The notes: a model not told the origin generated them from the sequence alone. 64,000 nt of DNA from Phycisphaeraceae bacterium (GCA_007693965.1 RECQ01000032.1:1-64000); one strand, 5' to 3'; counted from the stretch's first letter, positions 32,894-42,877 are shown. A program made the numbers and translations.

Positions 32894-34294
32894 ATGAACG
32901 AGCTTCATCGCAACCAGAGCCCCCGCCGCAGACGCACAGGCGTTCTCACACTGACCGCGCTGATCGGCCTGGCGCCCTTCCTGTTCGCCGGCTGTGATTC
33001 GACGGCCGAGAAGGCCGAGACGGACGCCATCGAGACCGTGCAGCGGCGGATGGAGGCCATCAACGCCGATGCGGCCAATCCCGGCGATCCCACCCAGCGG
33101 GCGGATCTGTACACCCAGGCCATCGCCACGCTGCAGCCGGCTCGCGACAGCGACCACCCAGCCCGTCGGGCCGCGGCCCGCTCCCTCACCACCCGGGCCC
33201 AGGCGGGGCTCGGGGAGCTGCAGGCGGATGCGGCTTTGCAGCTGCGCAGTAAAGCGCTTGAAGAGATCATCCAGGCTGGGCGGCTGCTCGATCGGCGCGC
33301 CAATCATCTCGATCTCGCTCGGGCGCTGGTCGCGCACGATCCTTCGGACGAAATGTCGCACCTCCGATCCGAATTCGCAGACCGTGAGCAGGCGCTTGCG
33401 ACTGTGGAGGCCGAGCGCGTTGAAGTCGAGGGGCGGATCGCCGATCTGCGTAGCCGGATGGAGGAATTCATCGACTCCGCGCGTGAGCTGCGTGCGCGTG
33501 AAAACCAGCTCCGCATCGAGGTGCTCGACATGTCGGCCGAGGAGCGGTCCAGTCGCATGGAGGATGTGTATGTGATTCAGCGGCAGGCGGACGCGGAGGA
33601 GGTCCGGGCCGGCAACCTGGAGGCGGAGCTCGCCAGTGTCTCGCCGGAGCTCAACCGGATCGGCAACGAAGTGGAGCGATACCGCTCGCAGCGCGACCTG
33701 CTGCGCCAGTCGATGCGCCAGCTTGAGTTGCGACTGGAATCGGCCCGCGAGCAGGCGGACGCCAATCGCACCCAGGCCGCCGAAGCGGCACGCAGCTTCG
33801 ACAGGATGATTCTCGAGATTGAGGAGCGACTTGACGGACCAATCACCGAGGCGTTCGACCTTGCGATCCGCTCGTACCAGTCCGCCATCGGCACGGCCCG
33901 ATCGAACGCGACCGGGCCCGGCGCCGACCGGGGCGTGGCGCAGATGACGCTCGGTCGCCTGCACCAGGAGTTCGCGGCATTGCAGAGGGCCCGGGCCCAG
34001 ATGTGGGAGACGCTCGCGGCGATGACCCGCAAGGCGGCGCAGAGCGAGCACCCGCTGCCGGAGCGGGACCGGTACACGGCGTTGACGACACGCGCCGAGG
34101 AATTGCGACGCGACGCCCTGATCGCGTCGTCGGAGGCCTTCGGGGTCGCCAGGGACAGCTACCAGCAGGCGGACGTGCGCGGCGAGGCCTCCACGCTGAT
34201 CGAGCGCGTGGTCGAAGAAATGAACGCGCTTCAGCAGGCCATGCGTGAACAGGCCGGCGTGGAGTCGGAGCCTGTCTCCATGCTCGCGCGATGA
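32894..34294 (+). CDS. Coiled-coil lipoprotein
   Basis: 466 aa. The signal peptide has Arg-rich n-region SPRRRRTG and lipobox FAGC (Cys at residue 34). Most of the mature protein is a long coiled coil, roughly residues 150-330 (for example REQALATVEAERVEVEGRIA, RDLLRQSMRQLELRLESARE), flanked by helical parts. Its layout recalls envelope spacer proteins. No enzymatic motif. It lies 149 bp after the cytochrome-like gene on the same strand. The function is unknown. Confidence 0.75.
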   Translation: MNELHRNQSPRRRRTGVLTLTALIGLAPFLFAGCDSTAEKAETDAIETVQRRMEAINADAANPGDPTQRADLYTQAIATLQPARDSDHPARRAAARSLTTRAQAGLGELQADAALQLRSKALEEIIQAGRLLDRRANHLDLARALVAHDPSDEMSHLRSEFADREQALATVEAERVEVEGRIADLRSRMEEFIDSARELRARENQLRIEVLDMSAEERSSRMEDVYVIQRQADAEEVRAGNLEAELASVSPELNRIGNEVERYRSQRDLLRQSMRQLELRLESAREQADANRTQAAEAARSFDRMILEIEERLDGPITEAFDLAIRSYQSAIGTARSNATGPGADRGVAQMTLGRLHQEFAALQRARAQMWETLAAMTRKAAQSEHPLPERDRYTALTTRAEELRRDALIASSEAFGVARDSYQQADVRGEASTLIERVVEEMNALQQAMREQAGVESEPVSMLAR

Positions 34295-34395
34295 CGGAGC
34301 CTCCGTGCCTGACGGCGGATCGACTTTGTATGTGAGAGCATCGACGACGCACCGGCATACGCCGCGACGTTGAACGACCTGTGACACGAGGAAGC

Positions 34396-35364
34396 ATGAG
34401 CACACCAGTGAAGTCCGGCAAGACCGGCGGCGGGGTGATCCTGCCGGAGGTCAAAATGCACCTGGTTCGGCCGAATGCGCCCGTGAAGGGCGTGGTGGTT
34501 CGCAGTGAGCGCTGCACGTCGCCGAAGTCAGCGGGGTTCGTGCGTCATGTCGATATCGATGTCTCCGGCACGCCTCTGGAAGGGGCCTTCCGCGCGGGCC
34601 AGTCCTTCGGCGTCATCCCGCCCGGTGAGGACGAGCGAGGCAAGCCGCACAAGGTGCGCCTGTACTCGATCGCAGCCCCGACGCGCGGCGAGGATGGCGC
34701 GGGGAAAGTGCTCTCCACCACCGTCAAGCGCACCATCGATGAGCATTGGGACGATCACCGACTCTTTCTCGGCGTCGCCTCGAACTACCTGGCGGATCTG
34801 CAGGAGGGCGACGAAGTCGCCATCAGCGGACCCAACGGCAAGCGCTTCCTGCTTCCCGAAAACCTCGGGGGTCATGACTACATCTTCATCGCCACCGGCA
34901 CCGGCATCGCGCCGTTCCGCGGCATGCTGCTCGACCTGCTGGAGGCCGATTGCGCGAGCAAGATCCTGCTCATCATGGGCGTGCCCTACGCCACCGAGCT
35001 GCTCTACCACGATTTCTTCCTGCAACTGCAGGAAAAGCATGAGCACTTCACCTATCTGACCGCTCTCAGCCGCCAGGAGCAGGAGCACGGCGGACGCCCC
35101 ATGTATGTCCAGCAGCGCCTGGAGACTGATCGCGAAATCGTGCTCCCCATGCTCTCCAATGATCGCACGCTCATGTACATCTGCGGCATCGCTGGCATGG
35201 AGCTGGGGATCTTTCAGGAGCTGGCGCGCTTGCTGACGGGAGAGTCGCTGGAGCAGTATCTCCAGTGCGATCCGCAAACGCTGGCCGATGAGACCAGCTG
35301 GTCCCGCCGCATGATCGGGCGTGAGATCAAGCCGACCGAGCGGGTCTTCCTCGAGGTGTATTGA
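34396..35364 (+). CDS. Plant-type ferredoxin-NADP(+) reductase
   Basis: 322 aa. The FAD/NADP(H) oxidoreductase transfers electrons between ferredoxin or flavodoxin and NADP(H). FAD binding: KVRLYSIAAP and VLSTTVKR; NADP binding: IATGTGIAPFRGMLLDLL and MYICGIAGMELGIF; the C-terminus RVFLEVY carries the terminal Tyr that stacks on FAD in plant-type FNRs. ATG 34396 follows GAGGA at short spacing; GTG 34381 is an alternative adding five residues. Membership of the plastid-like rather than bacterial FPR group is inferred from the C-terminal aromatic. Confidence 0.93.
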   Translation: MSTPVKSGKTGGGVILPEVKMHLVRPNAPVKGVVVRSERCTSPKSAGFVRHVDIDVSGTPLEGAFRAGQSFGVIPPGEDERGKPHKVRLYSIAAPTRGEDGAGKVLSTTVKRTIDEHWDDHRLFLGVASNYLADLQEGDEVAISGPNGKRFLLPENLGGHDYIFIATGTGIAPFRGMLLDLLEADCASKILLIMGVPYATELLYHDFFLQLQEKHEHFTYLTALSRQEQEHGGRPMYVQQRLETDREIVLPMLSNDRTLMYICGIAGMELGIFQELARLLTGESLEQYLQCDPQTLADETSWSRRMIGREIKPTERVFLEVY

Positions 35365-35535
35365 GCGGACCGGCGACTGGTGAGGCCGGGAGGGCGAGTG
35401 CGGAGCCATGTCTCGGACGACGGGCCTGAGATGCTCTGGATGCAGCTCAAGAGCATCGAAAACGCCATGACCGATTGTGACCTGACGCCCACTGGGAGTG
35501 AATCGGTTCGTGAGCGGATCTGCGAGGGGCTTCAC

Positions 35536-37041
35536 TCAGTTCAGCGGAAGGTCCTTGGACTTCCACAGCCGCCGCAGCGCTTCGAGCTCGATGGGCTCCA
35601 TGACGCCTCCGTTGGCGAGCTGTCTGCGGATCAGTTCGCCATCTGCGCTGAGAATGGAGATTTCCTCGGGTGAGTTTTCATCCGGGCGCGAGCGCAGGCG
35701 CCAGGCGCCATCTTCATCGTCGGCGTCGTTGAGTGGTTCAAGGATGTCGCGGCGGAGCGCGATTTCCGCGGTGGATGACTGGTATCGGTAGAAATTGAAG
35801 ATCGTCGCTGCGCTGCGCTGGGCGAGAATGCGCGGCAGCAGATAACTTTCAACCTGCGACAGGTACGCCTCTGCCGGCTTGCGCCACTGTTTCAGGACCG
35901 GCGTCTGGCCCGGCTGGTCGATGGTCACTTTGATGTCGCCGCCGCTGCGCACGCCGGTCTCCGTCCAGCCTGTTTCGCTGCGTCCCTCGCGCACAACCAT
36001 GCGCAGGGCCCATGCTTCTGCATCGCGATCGAGCGAGAGGAAGAAGATGGACTCGCTGTCCACATGGCGCGAACCATCGAGAAACCGACCGATGATCGTC
36101 ACGATGAAGCCGGGCTCGTGATCGGCCTGGGTCCAGCGGCGTACGGGTTTACGGGGATCCAGCTCGCCGCGGCGGCCCATCCGCATGTCAATTTGCTGGT
36201 ACGCGATTTCCTCGGCGTCGGCGCGGGCGCCGGTGGGGGCGGGTCGGTACAGGCGGTAGAAGGCCGGCTGATCGAGCAGGGCGGCTTCCAGGTCGGATCG
36301 GTTCAGGCTGCTGAGCAGCGCGTTGCCGGCGCGCACGCCCGCCGCCCGCTCCGCAGCCATGTCGGCGGGATCACGGAACTCGGCAGTGGCGACAACGGTC
36401 TCGTAGGCGGCGCGAGCGCGGGTATATTCGGCCTCCATGCAGTCCATCTGGAGGATTGCGAAGCGGCCTGCGCCCACCTGGAAGATGGTATATCCGCTCA
36501 CAATCGTGGCGCCGCCGACGTTGCCCGGAATGCGGGCGTAAAAACGGGCGGCGGGGAAATCGTTGATGTTCAGCTCGACCGAGCGATCGAGAATCTCAAC
36601 GGCGGAGCCGACCTGACGCTGCCCGCGACGATCCTGCTCCATCTGCGACCTCGACTGACGCAGCTCGTCGATGAGATTATCGGCGACGCTCTCGGGGTTG
36701 AGCGTCAGGTCCGAGCTGCTGGGGCTGTGCAGAATCATCCGCCAGGTGTTGTCAGAGGCGACCATGGAGAAGCTGGCCTGGCCGCCGGTCATGCGGTCGG
36801 TGTTGTAGGAGGCCCCGACCGGCAGGCGAATGGACATGCCCAGGCTCTGAATCAGCACGGGCTGGTCGATCAATTCGACGGCCGCGCCGCGGGACTGGCC
36901 CTCGCCACGGCTCTGGGCGGCGGCGTTCGGGGCGCCGGGGAGAGCGGCGCCGAGGAGGAGAAGGCCCGCCGCCAGCATGGGGGTCGGTCGTGGGATCCGG
37001 CGATGGGGCATGGGATTAATCCATTTTCTGATATTCATCAT
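35536..37041 (-). CDS. Large secreted protein of unknown function
   Basis: 501 aa from ATG 37041 (AGGA 5 nt upstream; ATG 37047 and a downstream Met are alternatives). The signal peptide is PMLAAGLLLLGAALPGAPNA with cleavage near AAAQS. The mature protein has alternating polar and beta-like stretches (QSLGMSIRLPVGASYNTDRM, DNTWRMILHSPSSSDLTLNP, FQVGAGRFAILQMDCMEAEY, PGFIVTIIGRFLDGSRHV) and ends in LRRLWKSKDLPLN. No known domain is recognised. It is convergent with the FNR gene and divergent from the rpsJ operon. Confidence 0.7.
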   Translation of the reverse strand: MMNIRKWINPMPHRRIPRPTPMLAAGLLLLGAALPGAPNAAAQSRGEGQSRGAAVELIDQPVLIQSLGMSIRLPVGASYNTDRMTGGQASFSMVASDNTWRMILHSPSSSDLTLNPESVADNLIDELRQSRSQMEQDRRGQRQVGSAVEILDRSVELNINDFPAARFYARIPGNVGGATIVSGYTIFQVGAGRFAILQMDCMEAEYTRARAAYETVVATAEFRDPADMAAERAAGVRAGNALLSSLNRSDLEAALLDQPAFYRLYRPAPTGARADAEEIAYQQIDMRMGRRGELDPRKPVRRWTQADHEPGFIVTIIGRFLDGSRHVDSESIFFLSLDRDAEAWALRMVVREGRSETGWTETGVRSGGDIKVTIDQPGQTPVLKQWRKPAEAYLSQVESYLLPRILAQRSAATIFNFYRYQSSTAEIALRRDILEPLNDADDEDGAWRLRSRPDENSPEEISILSADGELIRRQLANGGVMEPIELEALRRLWKSKDLPLN

Positions 37042-37456
37042 GCTCATCCTAGTCCGGCGCGTTCGTTCGGGGTATGATTGGGATCCGGATCGGGAGCGGG
37101 CCGTCGCCCCGGTGCGGACCTGGTCGGTGGAATAGTTGTCCAGAATCAGTGGTCGGCTTGACACCGGCGCTGACTTGCTTACATTTTCCGGCTCGCTCCT
37201 GTTCGGGGCGGCTTCGTCGTCGGCCCGTCGTAGGACGCCGCGGTGGGCGAAGCGGTTCAGATTGAAACGGCGACTTTTGGCGGATGACGCCGGGGACGCA
37301 TGGCTGCTTCCAAGCCATGCACTCAACTCCCCTCATCCGAAATCGAGTGCGTACAAGTGTTGATCGGATGTCGGCGACGCCGTGTCGCCGCTCCGTATGG
37401 GATTCTTCGCTGTGAACTCAGGGCCACGATGGCCCGCGAGAATATGAAGGCACGGA
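37042..37456. other. 415-bp divergent intergenic region with rpsJ leader
   Basis: It contains a strong promoter-like element (37158-37185) facing rpsJ and a leader of about 265 nt. A 7-bp hairpin CGGCGAC/GTCGCCG (37372-37378, 37384-37390) lies in the leader. No gene seen. The leader could be a target for autogenous control, as L4 does in E. coli, but no specific match is claimed. Confidence 0.55.
37158..37185 (+). promoter_or_regulatory. Promoter of the S10-spc-alpha run
   Basis: Perfect -35 TTGACA (37158-37163), 16 bp, TACATT (37180-37185). It is the best -35 match seen in this window and lies 272 bp upstream of rpsJ. Confidence 0.6.
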
Positions 37457-37765
37457 ATGAGCGGCGGCAAAATCAGAATCCGAATGGAAGCCTACGACCA
37501 CCAGGCGCTCGATTCCTCCGCGAAGGAGATCGTCGATCACGCCAAGCGCACCAACGCGAAAGTGGCCGGTCCGATCCCTCTGCCCACTCGCATCGAGCGG
37601 TACACCGTTCTGCGCGGGCCGCACATCGACAAGAAATCGCGCGAGCAGTTCGAGATCCGGACGCACAAGCGCATCATCGACATCACCGAGCCCAACGCCC
37701 GCACCGTCGAGGCCCTGAACCGGCTCGTCGTCCCCGCGGGCGTGTTCGTGAAGATCAAGGCGTAA
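37457..37765 (+). CDS. rpsJ: Small ribosomal subunit protein S10 (uS10)
   Basis: 102 aa, normal length. It also serves as NusE in antitermination. Family segments: [63 protein letters not shown] lies 6 nt before ATG 37457. It is the first gene of the run; the str genes (rpsL, rpsG, fusA, tuf) that usually precede it are absent. A 193-bp gap to rplC follows. Confidence 0.98.
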   Translation: MSGGKIRIRMEAYDHQALDSSAKEIVDHAKRTNAKVAGPIPLPTRIERYTVLRGPHIDKKSREQFEIRTHKRIIDITEPNARTVEALNRLVVPAGVFVKIKA

Positions 37766-37958
37766 GGAAGAGAAATTCGGCCGGCTCCCGTAGAGGGCCG
37801 GCCTGTTTGTTGAGTGAAGTTCAGAGAAACAGTTCGACGGCTCCTCTGCTTCTGCCGGGTCGGTCCCGCGGGCACGAGCAACAAGGCCTGGGCGAACGCC
37901 GGGCCGGGCACGACCGCGACGCATGCGGGCGGCTTCTGAAAGAAGGATGGAAACGGGC

Positions 37959-38657
37959 ATGGCCCTCTCGATGCTTGGAACAAAAATCGGCATGACTCGG
38001 ATGTTCACCGAGAGCGGCGCCAACGTGCCGGTCACGGTGATCCAGGTCGGTCCGTGCGTGGTCACCCAGGTGAAGACGCCCGAGCGCGATGGCTACGCCG
38101 CGGTGCAGATCGGCTACCACGACGCCAAGCCCCGCCGCTCGCCGATGCCCATCATCGGGCACGACGCCAAGGCCGGGGCCGCCCCGAAGCGTTTTCACCG
38201 TGAGTTCCGCGTCGAGCCCGACGAGGTCGAGACCTACACCCTCGGCCAGGAACTGACCGTCGAGCAGCTCGAGGGCCTCGCCTTCGTCGACGTGATCGGA
38301 ACCAGCAAGGGCAAGGGGTTCCAGGGCGTCATGAAGCGGCACAACTTCGCCGGCCTCGAGGCGAGCCACGGCGTCGAGCGCAAGCACCGCTCCGCGGGCT
38401 CCATCGGCGGTCACGCCACCAACCTCGGCACCGGCCCCAAGCCCAAGAAGGGCAAGCGGATGGCCGGACACATGGGCGCCGAGCGCGTAACGGTTCGGTC
38501 GCTGGATGTGATCAGCATCGACAAGGAACAGGGCCTGCTCATGGTGAAGGGGCCCGTGCCCGGCGCCAACAAGGGCATGGTCGAAATCAGAACACCCTCC
38601 CGCCTGTATGCTCCAAAGGCCAGGCGGCAACGTGAGACAACGAAAAACGCCGGCTGA
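37959..38657 (+). CDS. rplC: Large ribosomal subunit protein L3 (uL3)
   Basis: 232 aa. L3 organises the peptidyl-transferase surroundings. [16 protein letters not shown] fixes ATG 37959; upstream in-frame Met codons at 37947 and 37923 are less likely. Also [30 protein letters not shown] (with the long loop reaching the active site) and [17 protein letters not shown]. The stop region forms a GCCGGCT/AGCCGGC hairpin that continues into the 271-bp gap before rplD. Confidence 0.97.
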   Translation: MALSMLGTKIGMTRMFTESGANVPVTVIQVGPCVVTQVKTPERDGYAAVQIGYHDAKPRRSPMPIIGHDAKAGAAPKRFHREFRVEPDEVETYTLGQELTVEQLEGLAFVDVIGTSKGKGFQGVMKRHNFAGLEASHGVERKHRSAGSIGGHATNLGTGPKPKKGKRMAGHMGAERVTVRSLDVISIDKEQGLLMVKGPVPGANKGMVEIRTPSRLYAPKARRQRETTKNAG

Positions 38658-38928
38658 GTGAGCCGGCTCGACAGCGGACAAGGATGACGGCGAAAGCCGG
38701 CGGCGGGACGCAGCAAGACAGCGTTCCGTCGGCCCGACAGGTCCTCGGAGCGAGCGTCGCCCCGAACGATGGAAACCGTCGGGTTCAACAACGAGTTTCA
38801 ACTGACGCCGAGTCAGAGCCGGGTCGCCCTCCAGAAGTGACAGGAGGCGGGCCGGCCGAGGCGAGCGAACATCCGACCGGGACGGTTCCGGCCGGCGAAC
38901 AAGAGGCGACGACGAGCGAGAATTTCCG

Positions 38929-39603
38929 ATGGAAGTGCCCGTCTATAACAGGCAAGGGAAAGAGGTCGGCTCGATGACCATCGACGAAAAGTCGTTGGGC
39001 GAGCGGATCAATCACGCGCTGCTTAAGCAAGCGTATGTGATGTACCATGCCAACACCCGTCAGGGTTCAGCCCGAACGAGAAGCAAGAGCTTCACCTCGG
39101 GCTCCACGCGCAAGATCTACAAGCAGAAGGGAACCGGCCGGGCCCGCATGGGCGCCGTTCGCACCCCCGTCCGTCGCGGCGGCGGCCACACCTTCGCCAA
39201 GACGCGCACCCGCGAGGACTATCACCAGTCCATGCCGGTCAAGATGCGCCGCAAGGCCAATCTCAACGCCCTGCTGGCGAAGCTGATCGACAACGAGGTG
39301 AAGGTGATCGACAACCTGCACATTGACTCGCCGCGGACGAAGGACTTCGTCGCGGTGGTCGAGGCGCTGGGGATCGATCGCCGGGCCCTGGTGGCGCTGG
39401 GCGATGAGAACAAGAACGCGCGTCTCTCGGCCCGCAACATCGACGATGTCACGACGTGCCCTGTGCATGAACTGACCTGTTTCAACATGCTCAACCACCG
39501 CTATCTCATCATCGAGAAGGCGGATCTTGAAGCCTGGCTCTCCGGTCCCTCCGCCCGCACGGGCAAGGACGGCAAGCGCCGCGCCGGGAAGGAGGCCGCC
39601 TGA
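38929..39603 (+). CDS. rplD: Large ribosomal subunit protein L4 (uL4)
   Basis: 224 aa. L4 lines the exit tunnel and in enterobacteria represses the S10 operon. Typical segments: VYNRQGKEVGSMTIDEKSLG, the tunnel loop GSARTRSKSFTSGSTRKIYK and KGTGRARMGAVRTPVRRGGG, and LNHRYLIIEKADLEAW. A short basic tail (about 20 residues) extends the C-terminus. It is preceded by an unusually long gap (38658-38928) and its stop overlaps the rplW start (TGATG). Confidence 0.97.
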   Translation: MEVPVYNRQGKEVGSMTIDEKSLGERINHALLKQAYVMYHANTRQGSARTRSKSFTSGSTRKIYKQKGTGRARMGAVRTPVRRGGGHTFAKTRTREDYHQSMPVKMRRKANLNALLAKLIDNEVKVIDNLHIDSPRTKDFVAVVEALGIDRRALVALGDENKNARLSARNIDDVTTCPVHELTCFNMLNHRYLIIEKADLEAWLSGPSARTGKDGKRRAGKEAA

Positions 39604-39881
39604 TGAACCCGATTCACGTGATCAAGCAGCCGCTGCTCACCGAGAAGAGCACCTTCGGCGCCAGCGAATTCAACCAGCATGCGTTCCTGGTGGACACGCG
39701 GGCCCGCAAGGACGAGATCAAGGCCGCCATTGAGGAGCTGTACGGGGTGCGCGTGACGCACGTCACCACGCAGAACCGCAAGGATCGTCGCCGGCGCTAT
39801 CGCTACGGCATTGTCCCCGGACGCACCACCAAGAAGGCCATCGTGAGGCTCCACCCCGAGGACGCCATCGAGCTGCTCTGA
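39603..39881 (+). CDS. rplW: Large ribosomal subunit protein L23 (uL23)
   Basis: 92 aa, normal length. L23 sits at the tunnel exit and docks SRP and trigger factor. Recognised from HVIKQPLLTEKSTFGASEFN at the N-terminus, DTRARKDEIKAAIEELYGV and the C-terminal KKAIVRLHPEDAIELL. ATG 39603 overlaps the rplD stop by one base, indicating translational coupling. Confidence 0.97.
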   Translation: MNPIHVIKQPLLTEKSTFGASEFNQHAFLVDTRARKDEIKAAIEELYGVRVTHVTTQNRKDRRRRYRYGIVPGRTTKKAIVRLHPEDAIELL

Positions 39882-39901
39882 GCAGCGTCTGAGGAAAAGT
39901 C

Positions 39902-40756
39902 ATGCCCATCCGCATCTACAAACCGACCAGCGCCGGACGCCGCAACGCTTCGGTGAACCTCAACGCCGAGGTCACCAAGAAGAAGCCGGAGAAGTCGCTG
40001 CTCGCCCCGCTGAAGAAGTCGGGTGGACGCAACCACTCCGGCAAGATCACCGTGCGCGGCCGCGGCGGCGGACACAAGCGCCAGTACCGCAAGATCGATT
40101 TCAAGCGGATCGATCGCTCCGAGATCAATGCGAAGGTGATCGGCATCGAGTACGACCCCAACCGCACGTGCCACATCGCGCTGCTGCAGTATGAGGACGG
40201 CGTCAAGCGGTACATCATCTCGCCCGTCGGCCTGAAGGACGGCGACACGATCGTCAGCTCGAACAAGCCCGCCGAGATCAAGCCCGGCAATTCGATGCCG
40301 ATCAAGCACATCCCGACCGGTCTGAACGTGCACTGCGTCGAGCTGCAGCAGGGCAAGGGCGGCCAGATGTGCCGCTCCGCCGGCTCCTACGCCCGCCTGA
40401 CCAACAAGGAGGGCAAGCTGGCCACGCTGGTGCTTCCCAGCGGCGAAATCCGCCAGGTGAGCATCGAGTGCCGCGCGACCATCGGCCAGGTCGGCAACAC
40501 CGATCACCAGAACCGGCGCCTGGGCAAGGCGGGCAAGAGCCGCCACCTCGGTCGCCGGCCCATCTCCCGCGGCGTGGCCCGCGACCACGCCTCGCATCCG
40601 CTGGGCGGCGGCGAAGGCCGGTCCAAGGGCAATCGTCCCCCGGTCGGACCCACGGGCGTCTCGTCCAAGGGCGGATCCACGAGAAACCGCAAGCAGCATT
40701 CCGAAGAGCTGATCCTCCGCAGGCGCAAGAGCAAGCGGTACGGTCAGCTGAAGTAA
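39902..40756 (+). CDS. rplB: Large ribosomal subunit protein L2 (uL2)
   Basis: 284 aa. L2 is required for subunit association and peptidyl transfer. Segments: [66 protein letters not shown] and the C-terminal [19 protein letters not shown], which carries the conserved His of the catalytic-centre loop. GAGGA lies 6 nt before ATG 39902. Confidence 0.98.
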   Translation: MPIRIYKPTSAGRRNASVNLNAEVTKKKPEKSLLAPLKKSGGRNHSGKITVRGRGGGHKRQYRKIDFKRIDRSEINAKVIGIEYDPNRTCHIALLQYEDGVKRYIISPVGLKDGDTIVSSNKPAEIKPGNSMPIKHIPTGLNVHCVELQQGKGGQMCRSAGSYARLTNKEGKLATLVLPSGEIRQVSIECRATIGQVGNTDHQNRRLGKAGKSRHLGRRPISRGVARDHASHPLGGGEGRSKGNRPPVGPTGVSSKGGSTRNRKQHSEELILRRRKSKRYGQLK

Positions 40757-40818
40757 ACGACTCACACGACTCGAGCAGGAAGCACGCCGCAACGCGGCGA
40801 CGCGACAGGAACAGGCCA

Positions 40819-41103
40819 ATGAGCAGATCGCTGAAAAAAGGCCCATATGTTGATGAGAAGATCTTCCGCAAGGTGGAGAAGCTCAACCAGCAGAACAAGC
40901 GCGAACCCATCAAGACTTGGGCGCGTCGCTGCACCATCGTTCCCGAATTCGTCGGGCACACTTTCAAGGTGCACAACGGCCGCGTTTTCTTTGATGTGTT
41001 CATCACGGAAGACATGGTGGGCCACAAGCTCGGCGAGTTCAGCCACACGCGCACGTTCCGCGGGCACACGAACAAGAAGGAGGGCGTGCGGTCGGGACGC
41101 TGA
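40819..41103 (+). CDS. rpsS: Small ribosomal subunit protein S19 (uS19)
   Basis: 94 aa. S19 in the 30S head pairs with S13. [20 protein letters not shown] fixes ATG 40819, preceded by AGGAACAGG. Further segments are [19 protein letters not shown] and [16 protein letters not shown]. It lies 62 bp after rplB and 39 bp before rplV. Confidence 0.98.
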   Translation: MSRSLKKGPYVDEKIFRKVEKLNQQNKREPIKTWARRCTIVPEFVGHTFKVHNGRVFFDVFITEDMVGHKLGEFSHTRTFRGHTNKKEGVRSGR

Positions 41104-41142
41104 TCAGCGTCACGGGCCCCGCCAGAAGGCAGGATTACTGCA

Positions 41143-41688
41143 GTGCAGATCAACAGCGACAAAATGAAGAAACTGGTCAAGCAGGCCGGTCTCACCGAGG
41201 AGCAGCTTGCCCAGGCGATCACCCGTCCGGGCATGGGCGAGCGCGAATCCCTCGCGGCCATCCGCAACTGGCTCCAGTGGCGAGGCCACCCGCGCCCCAA
41301 GGTCCAGGACATCAACGCCCTGGCCGAGGCGCTGGGCTGCGAGCCCAAGGATTTCGCTCGCTTCGTGAGCATCTCGCGCTTCCAGCGCTCCAGCCCGCGC
41401 AAGGCCCAGCTCATCGCCGACCTCATCCGCGGCCGCAGCGTCGACGAGGCCATCACGATGCTCAGCTACAACAAGCGCCGGGCCGCAACCCAGGTGATGA
41501 AGACGCTCAAAACCGCCATCGCCGACGCCGAGCTGGCCGACGCGGATGTCGGGGCCCTCATCGTCGCCGAGTCGCGCATCGACAAGGGCGTGATCATCAA
41601 GAGATTCCAGCCCAAGGACCGCGGCCGGGCCCACCCGATCCAGAAGCGCACCAGCCACATCATCGTCGGCGTCGAGGAGGCTGCCTGA
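41143..41688 (+). CDS. rplV: Large ribosomal subunit protein L22 (uL22) with N-terminal helix-turn-helix-like domain
   Basis: 181 aa against about 110 for ordinary L22. The canonical L22 begins near residue 76: FQRSSPRKAQLIADLIRGRS, DEAITMLSYNKRRAATQVMK, HPIQKRTSHIIVGVEE. Residues about 8-74 read like a Cro/C1-type (XRE) helix-turn-helix: LTEEQLAQAI, ESLAAIRNWLQWRG, RPKVQDINALAEALGCEPKD. GTG 41143 has AGGA upstream. An in-frame GTG at 41365 (Val75) would give an ordinary-length L22 but has only AAGGA at poor spacing. The open frame across both parts favours a fusion. The stop overlaps rpsC by one base. Confidence 0.9.
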   Translation: MQINSDKMKKLVKQAGLTEEQLAQAITRPGMGERESLAAIRNWLQWRGHPRPKVQDINALAEALGCEPKDFARFVSISRFQRSSPRKAQLIADLIRGRSVDEAITMLSYNKRRAATQVMKTLKTAIADAELADADVGALIVAESRIDKGVIIKRFQPKDRGRAHPIQKRTSHIIVGVEEAA

Positions 41689-42395
41689 TGGGACAGAAAA
41701 CGCATCCATTCGGATTCCGCGTCGGCATCACCGAGGCGCACAAGAGTCGCTGGTACGCCCCCAAGGCGCTGTACGGCGAGCTGCTGGTCGAGGACTTTCG
41801 CATCCGCGAGTTCGTCGACAAGCGGATGAACCGCACCCCGCCCTTCGCGGCGGTGAGCGACATCCACATCGAGCGCACCCGCGAGGAGCTGAAGGTCATC
41901 ATCAAGACGGCCCGTCCCGGCCTGGTGATCGGCCCCAAGGGCGCCGAGGTCGACAAGCTGACCGAGGAGCTGCAGTACCTGACCGGCCGCAAGGTCTCGA
42001 TCGGAATTCTCGAGATCAAGAACCCGGACACGAACGCGCAGCTCATCGCCGAGGGCATCTCCGAGCAGCTCAAGAAGCGGGCGAGCTTCCGGCGCGTGGT
42101 CAAGCAGCGGGCCGAGGCCGCGATGCAGAACGGCGCCAAGGGCGTGCGAATCCTGCTGGGCGGGCGTCTGGGCGGCGCCGAGATGAGCCGCACACTGGAC
42201 ACGCGCATGGGCTCTCTGCCCCTGTCGACGCTCCAGGCCAACATTGATTACGGCTTCGCCGAGTCGTTCACGACCTACGGGGCGATCGGCGTGAAGGTGT
42301 GGGTGTGCCGCGGGATGTACACCGAAGAGCAGAGCGAGGAAGAAGGCCAGAGCCGTGCCGCGGGCGCCCGTCCGCGAGCCCGGGGCCGCCGTTGA
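41688..42395 (+). CDS. rpsC: Small ribosomal subunit protein S3 (uS3)
   Basis: 235 aa. S3 forms part of the mRNA entry channel. GQKTHPFGFRVGITEAHKSR at the start, the KH domain with KVIIKTARPGLVIGPKGAEV, then QLKKRASFRRVVKQRAEAAM, GRLGGAEMSRT and GAIGVKVWVCRGM. A basic, low-complexity C-terminus (RAAGARPRARGRR) follows. ATG 41688 overlaps the rplV stop (TGATG) with GAGGAGG upstream. Confidence 0.98.
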   Translation: MGQKTHPFGFRVGITEAHKSRWYAPKALYGELLVEDFRIREFVDKRMNRTPPFAAVSDIHIERTREELKVIIKTARPGLVIGPKGAEVDKLTEELQYLTGRKVSIGILEIKNPDTNAQLIAEGISEQLKKRASFRRVVKQRAEAAMQNGAKGVRILLGGRLGGAEMSRTLDTRMGSLPLSTLQANIDYGFAESFTTYGAIGVKVWVCRGMYTEEQSEEEGQSRAAGARPRARGRR

Positions 42396-42448
42396 TTCCT
42401 CTTTCCAAGATTGTTCAGGACCACAGCAAGAGAACGCGAGACTGATCC

Positions 42449-42868
42449 ATGCCTCGAATGCCGAAAAGAGTGAAGTTCCGGAAGGAGTTCCGCCGGGTCC
42501 GCGACCGCAAGGCGACGAAGGGCAACTTCGTCGCGTACGGCGACTTCGGGCTGCAGTCGATGGAGCGCACGTGGCTGACGGCCCGCCAGATCGAGGCGGG
42601 GCGCATCGCGGCCCAGCACTTCCTGAGGCGCGAGGGCAAGCTCTACATCCGCGTCTTCCCGGACAAGCCGGTCTCCAAGAAGCCCCTCGAAACGCGAATG
42701 GGCAAGGGCAAGGCGGACGTCGAGTACTGGGCGGCGCGGGTCAAGCCCGGCACCATGCTCTACGAGATCAGCGGCGTGCCCGAGGACATCGCCCAGCGGG
42801 CCATGGTCCGCGTGGCGATGAAGATGCCGGTCAAGTGCCGTTTCGTCGGGAGGCGCGTCAGCGCGTGA
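42449..42868 (+). CDS. rplP: Large ribosomal subunit protein L16 (uL16)
   Basis: 139 aa, normal length. L16 positions the A-site tRNA. Family segments: [79 protein letters not shown]. It starts 53 bp after rpsC and is 9 bp from rpmC. Confidence 0.98.
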   Translation: MPRMPKRVKFRKEFRRVRDRKATKGNFVAYGDFGLQSMERTWLTARQIEAGRIAAQHFLRREGKLYIRVFPDKPVSKKPLETRMGKGKADVEYWAARVKPGTMLYEISGVPEDIAQRAMVRVAMKMPVKCRFVGRRVSA

Positions 42869-42877
42869 GGTGAGCCA

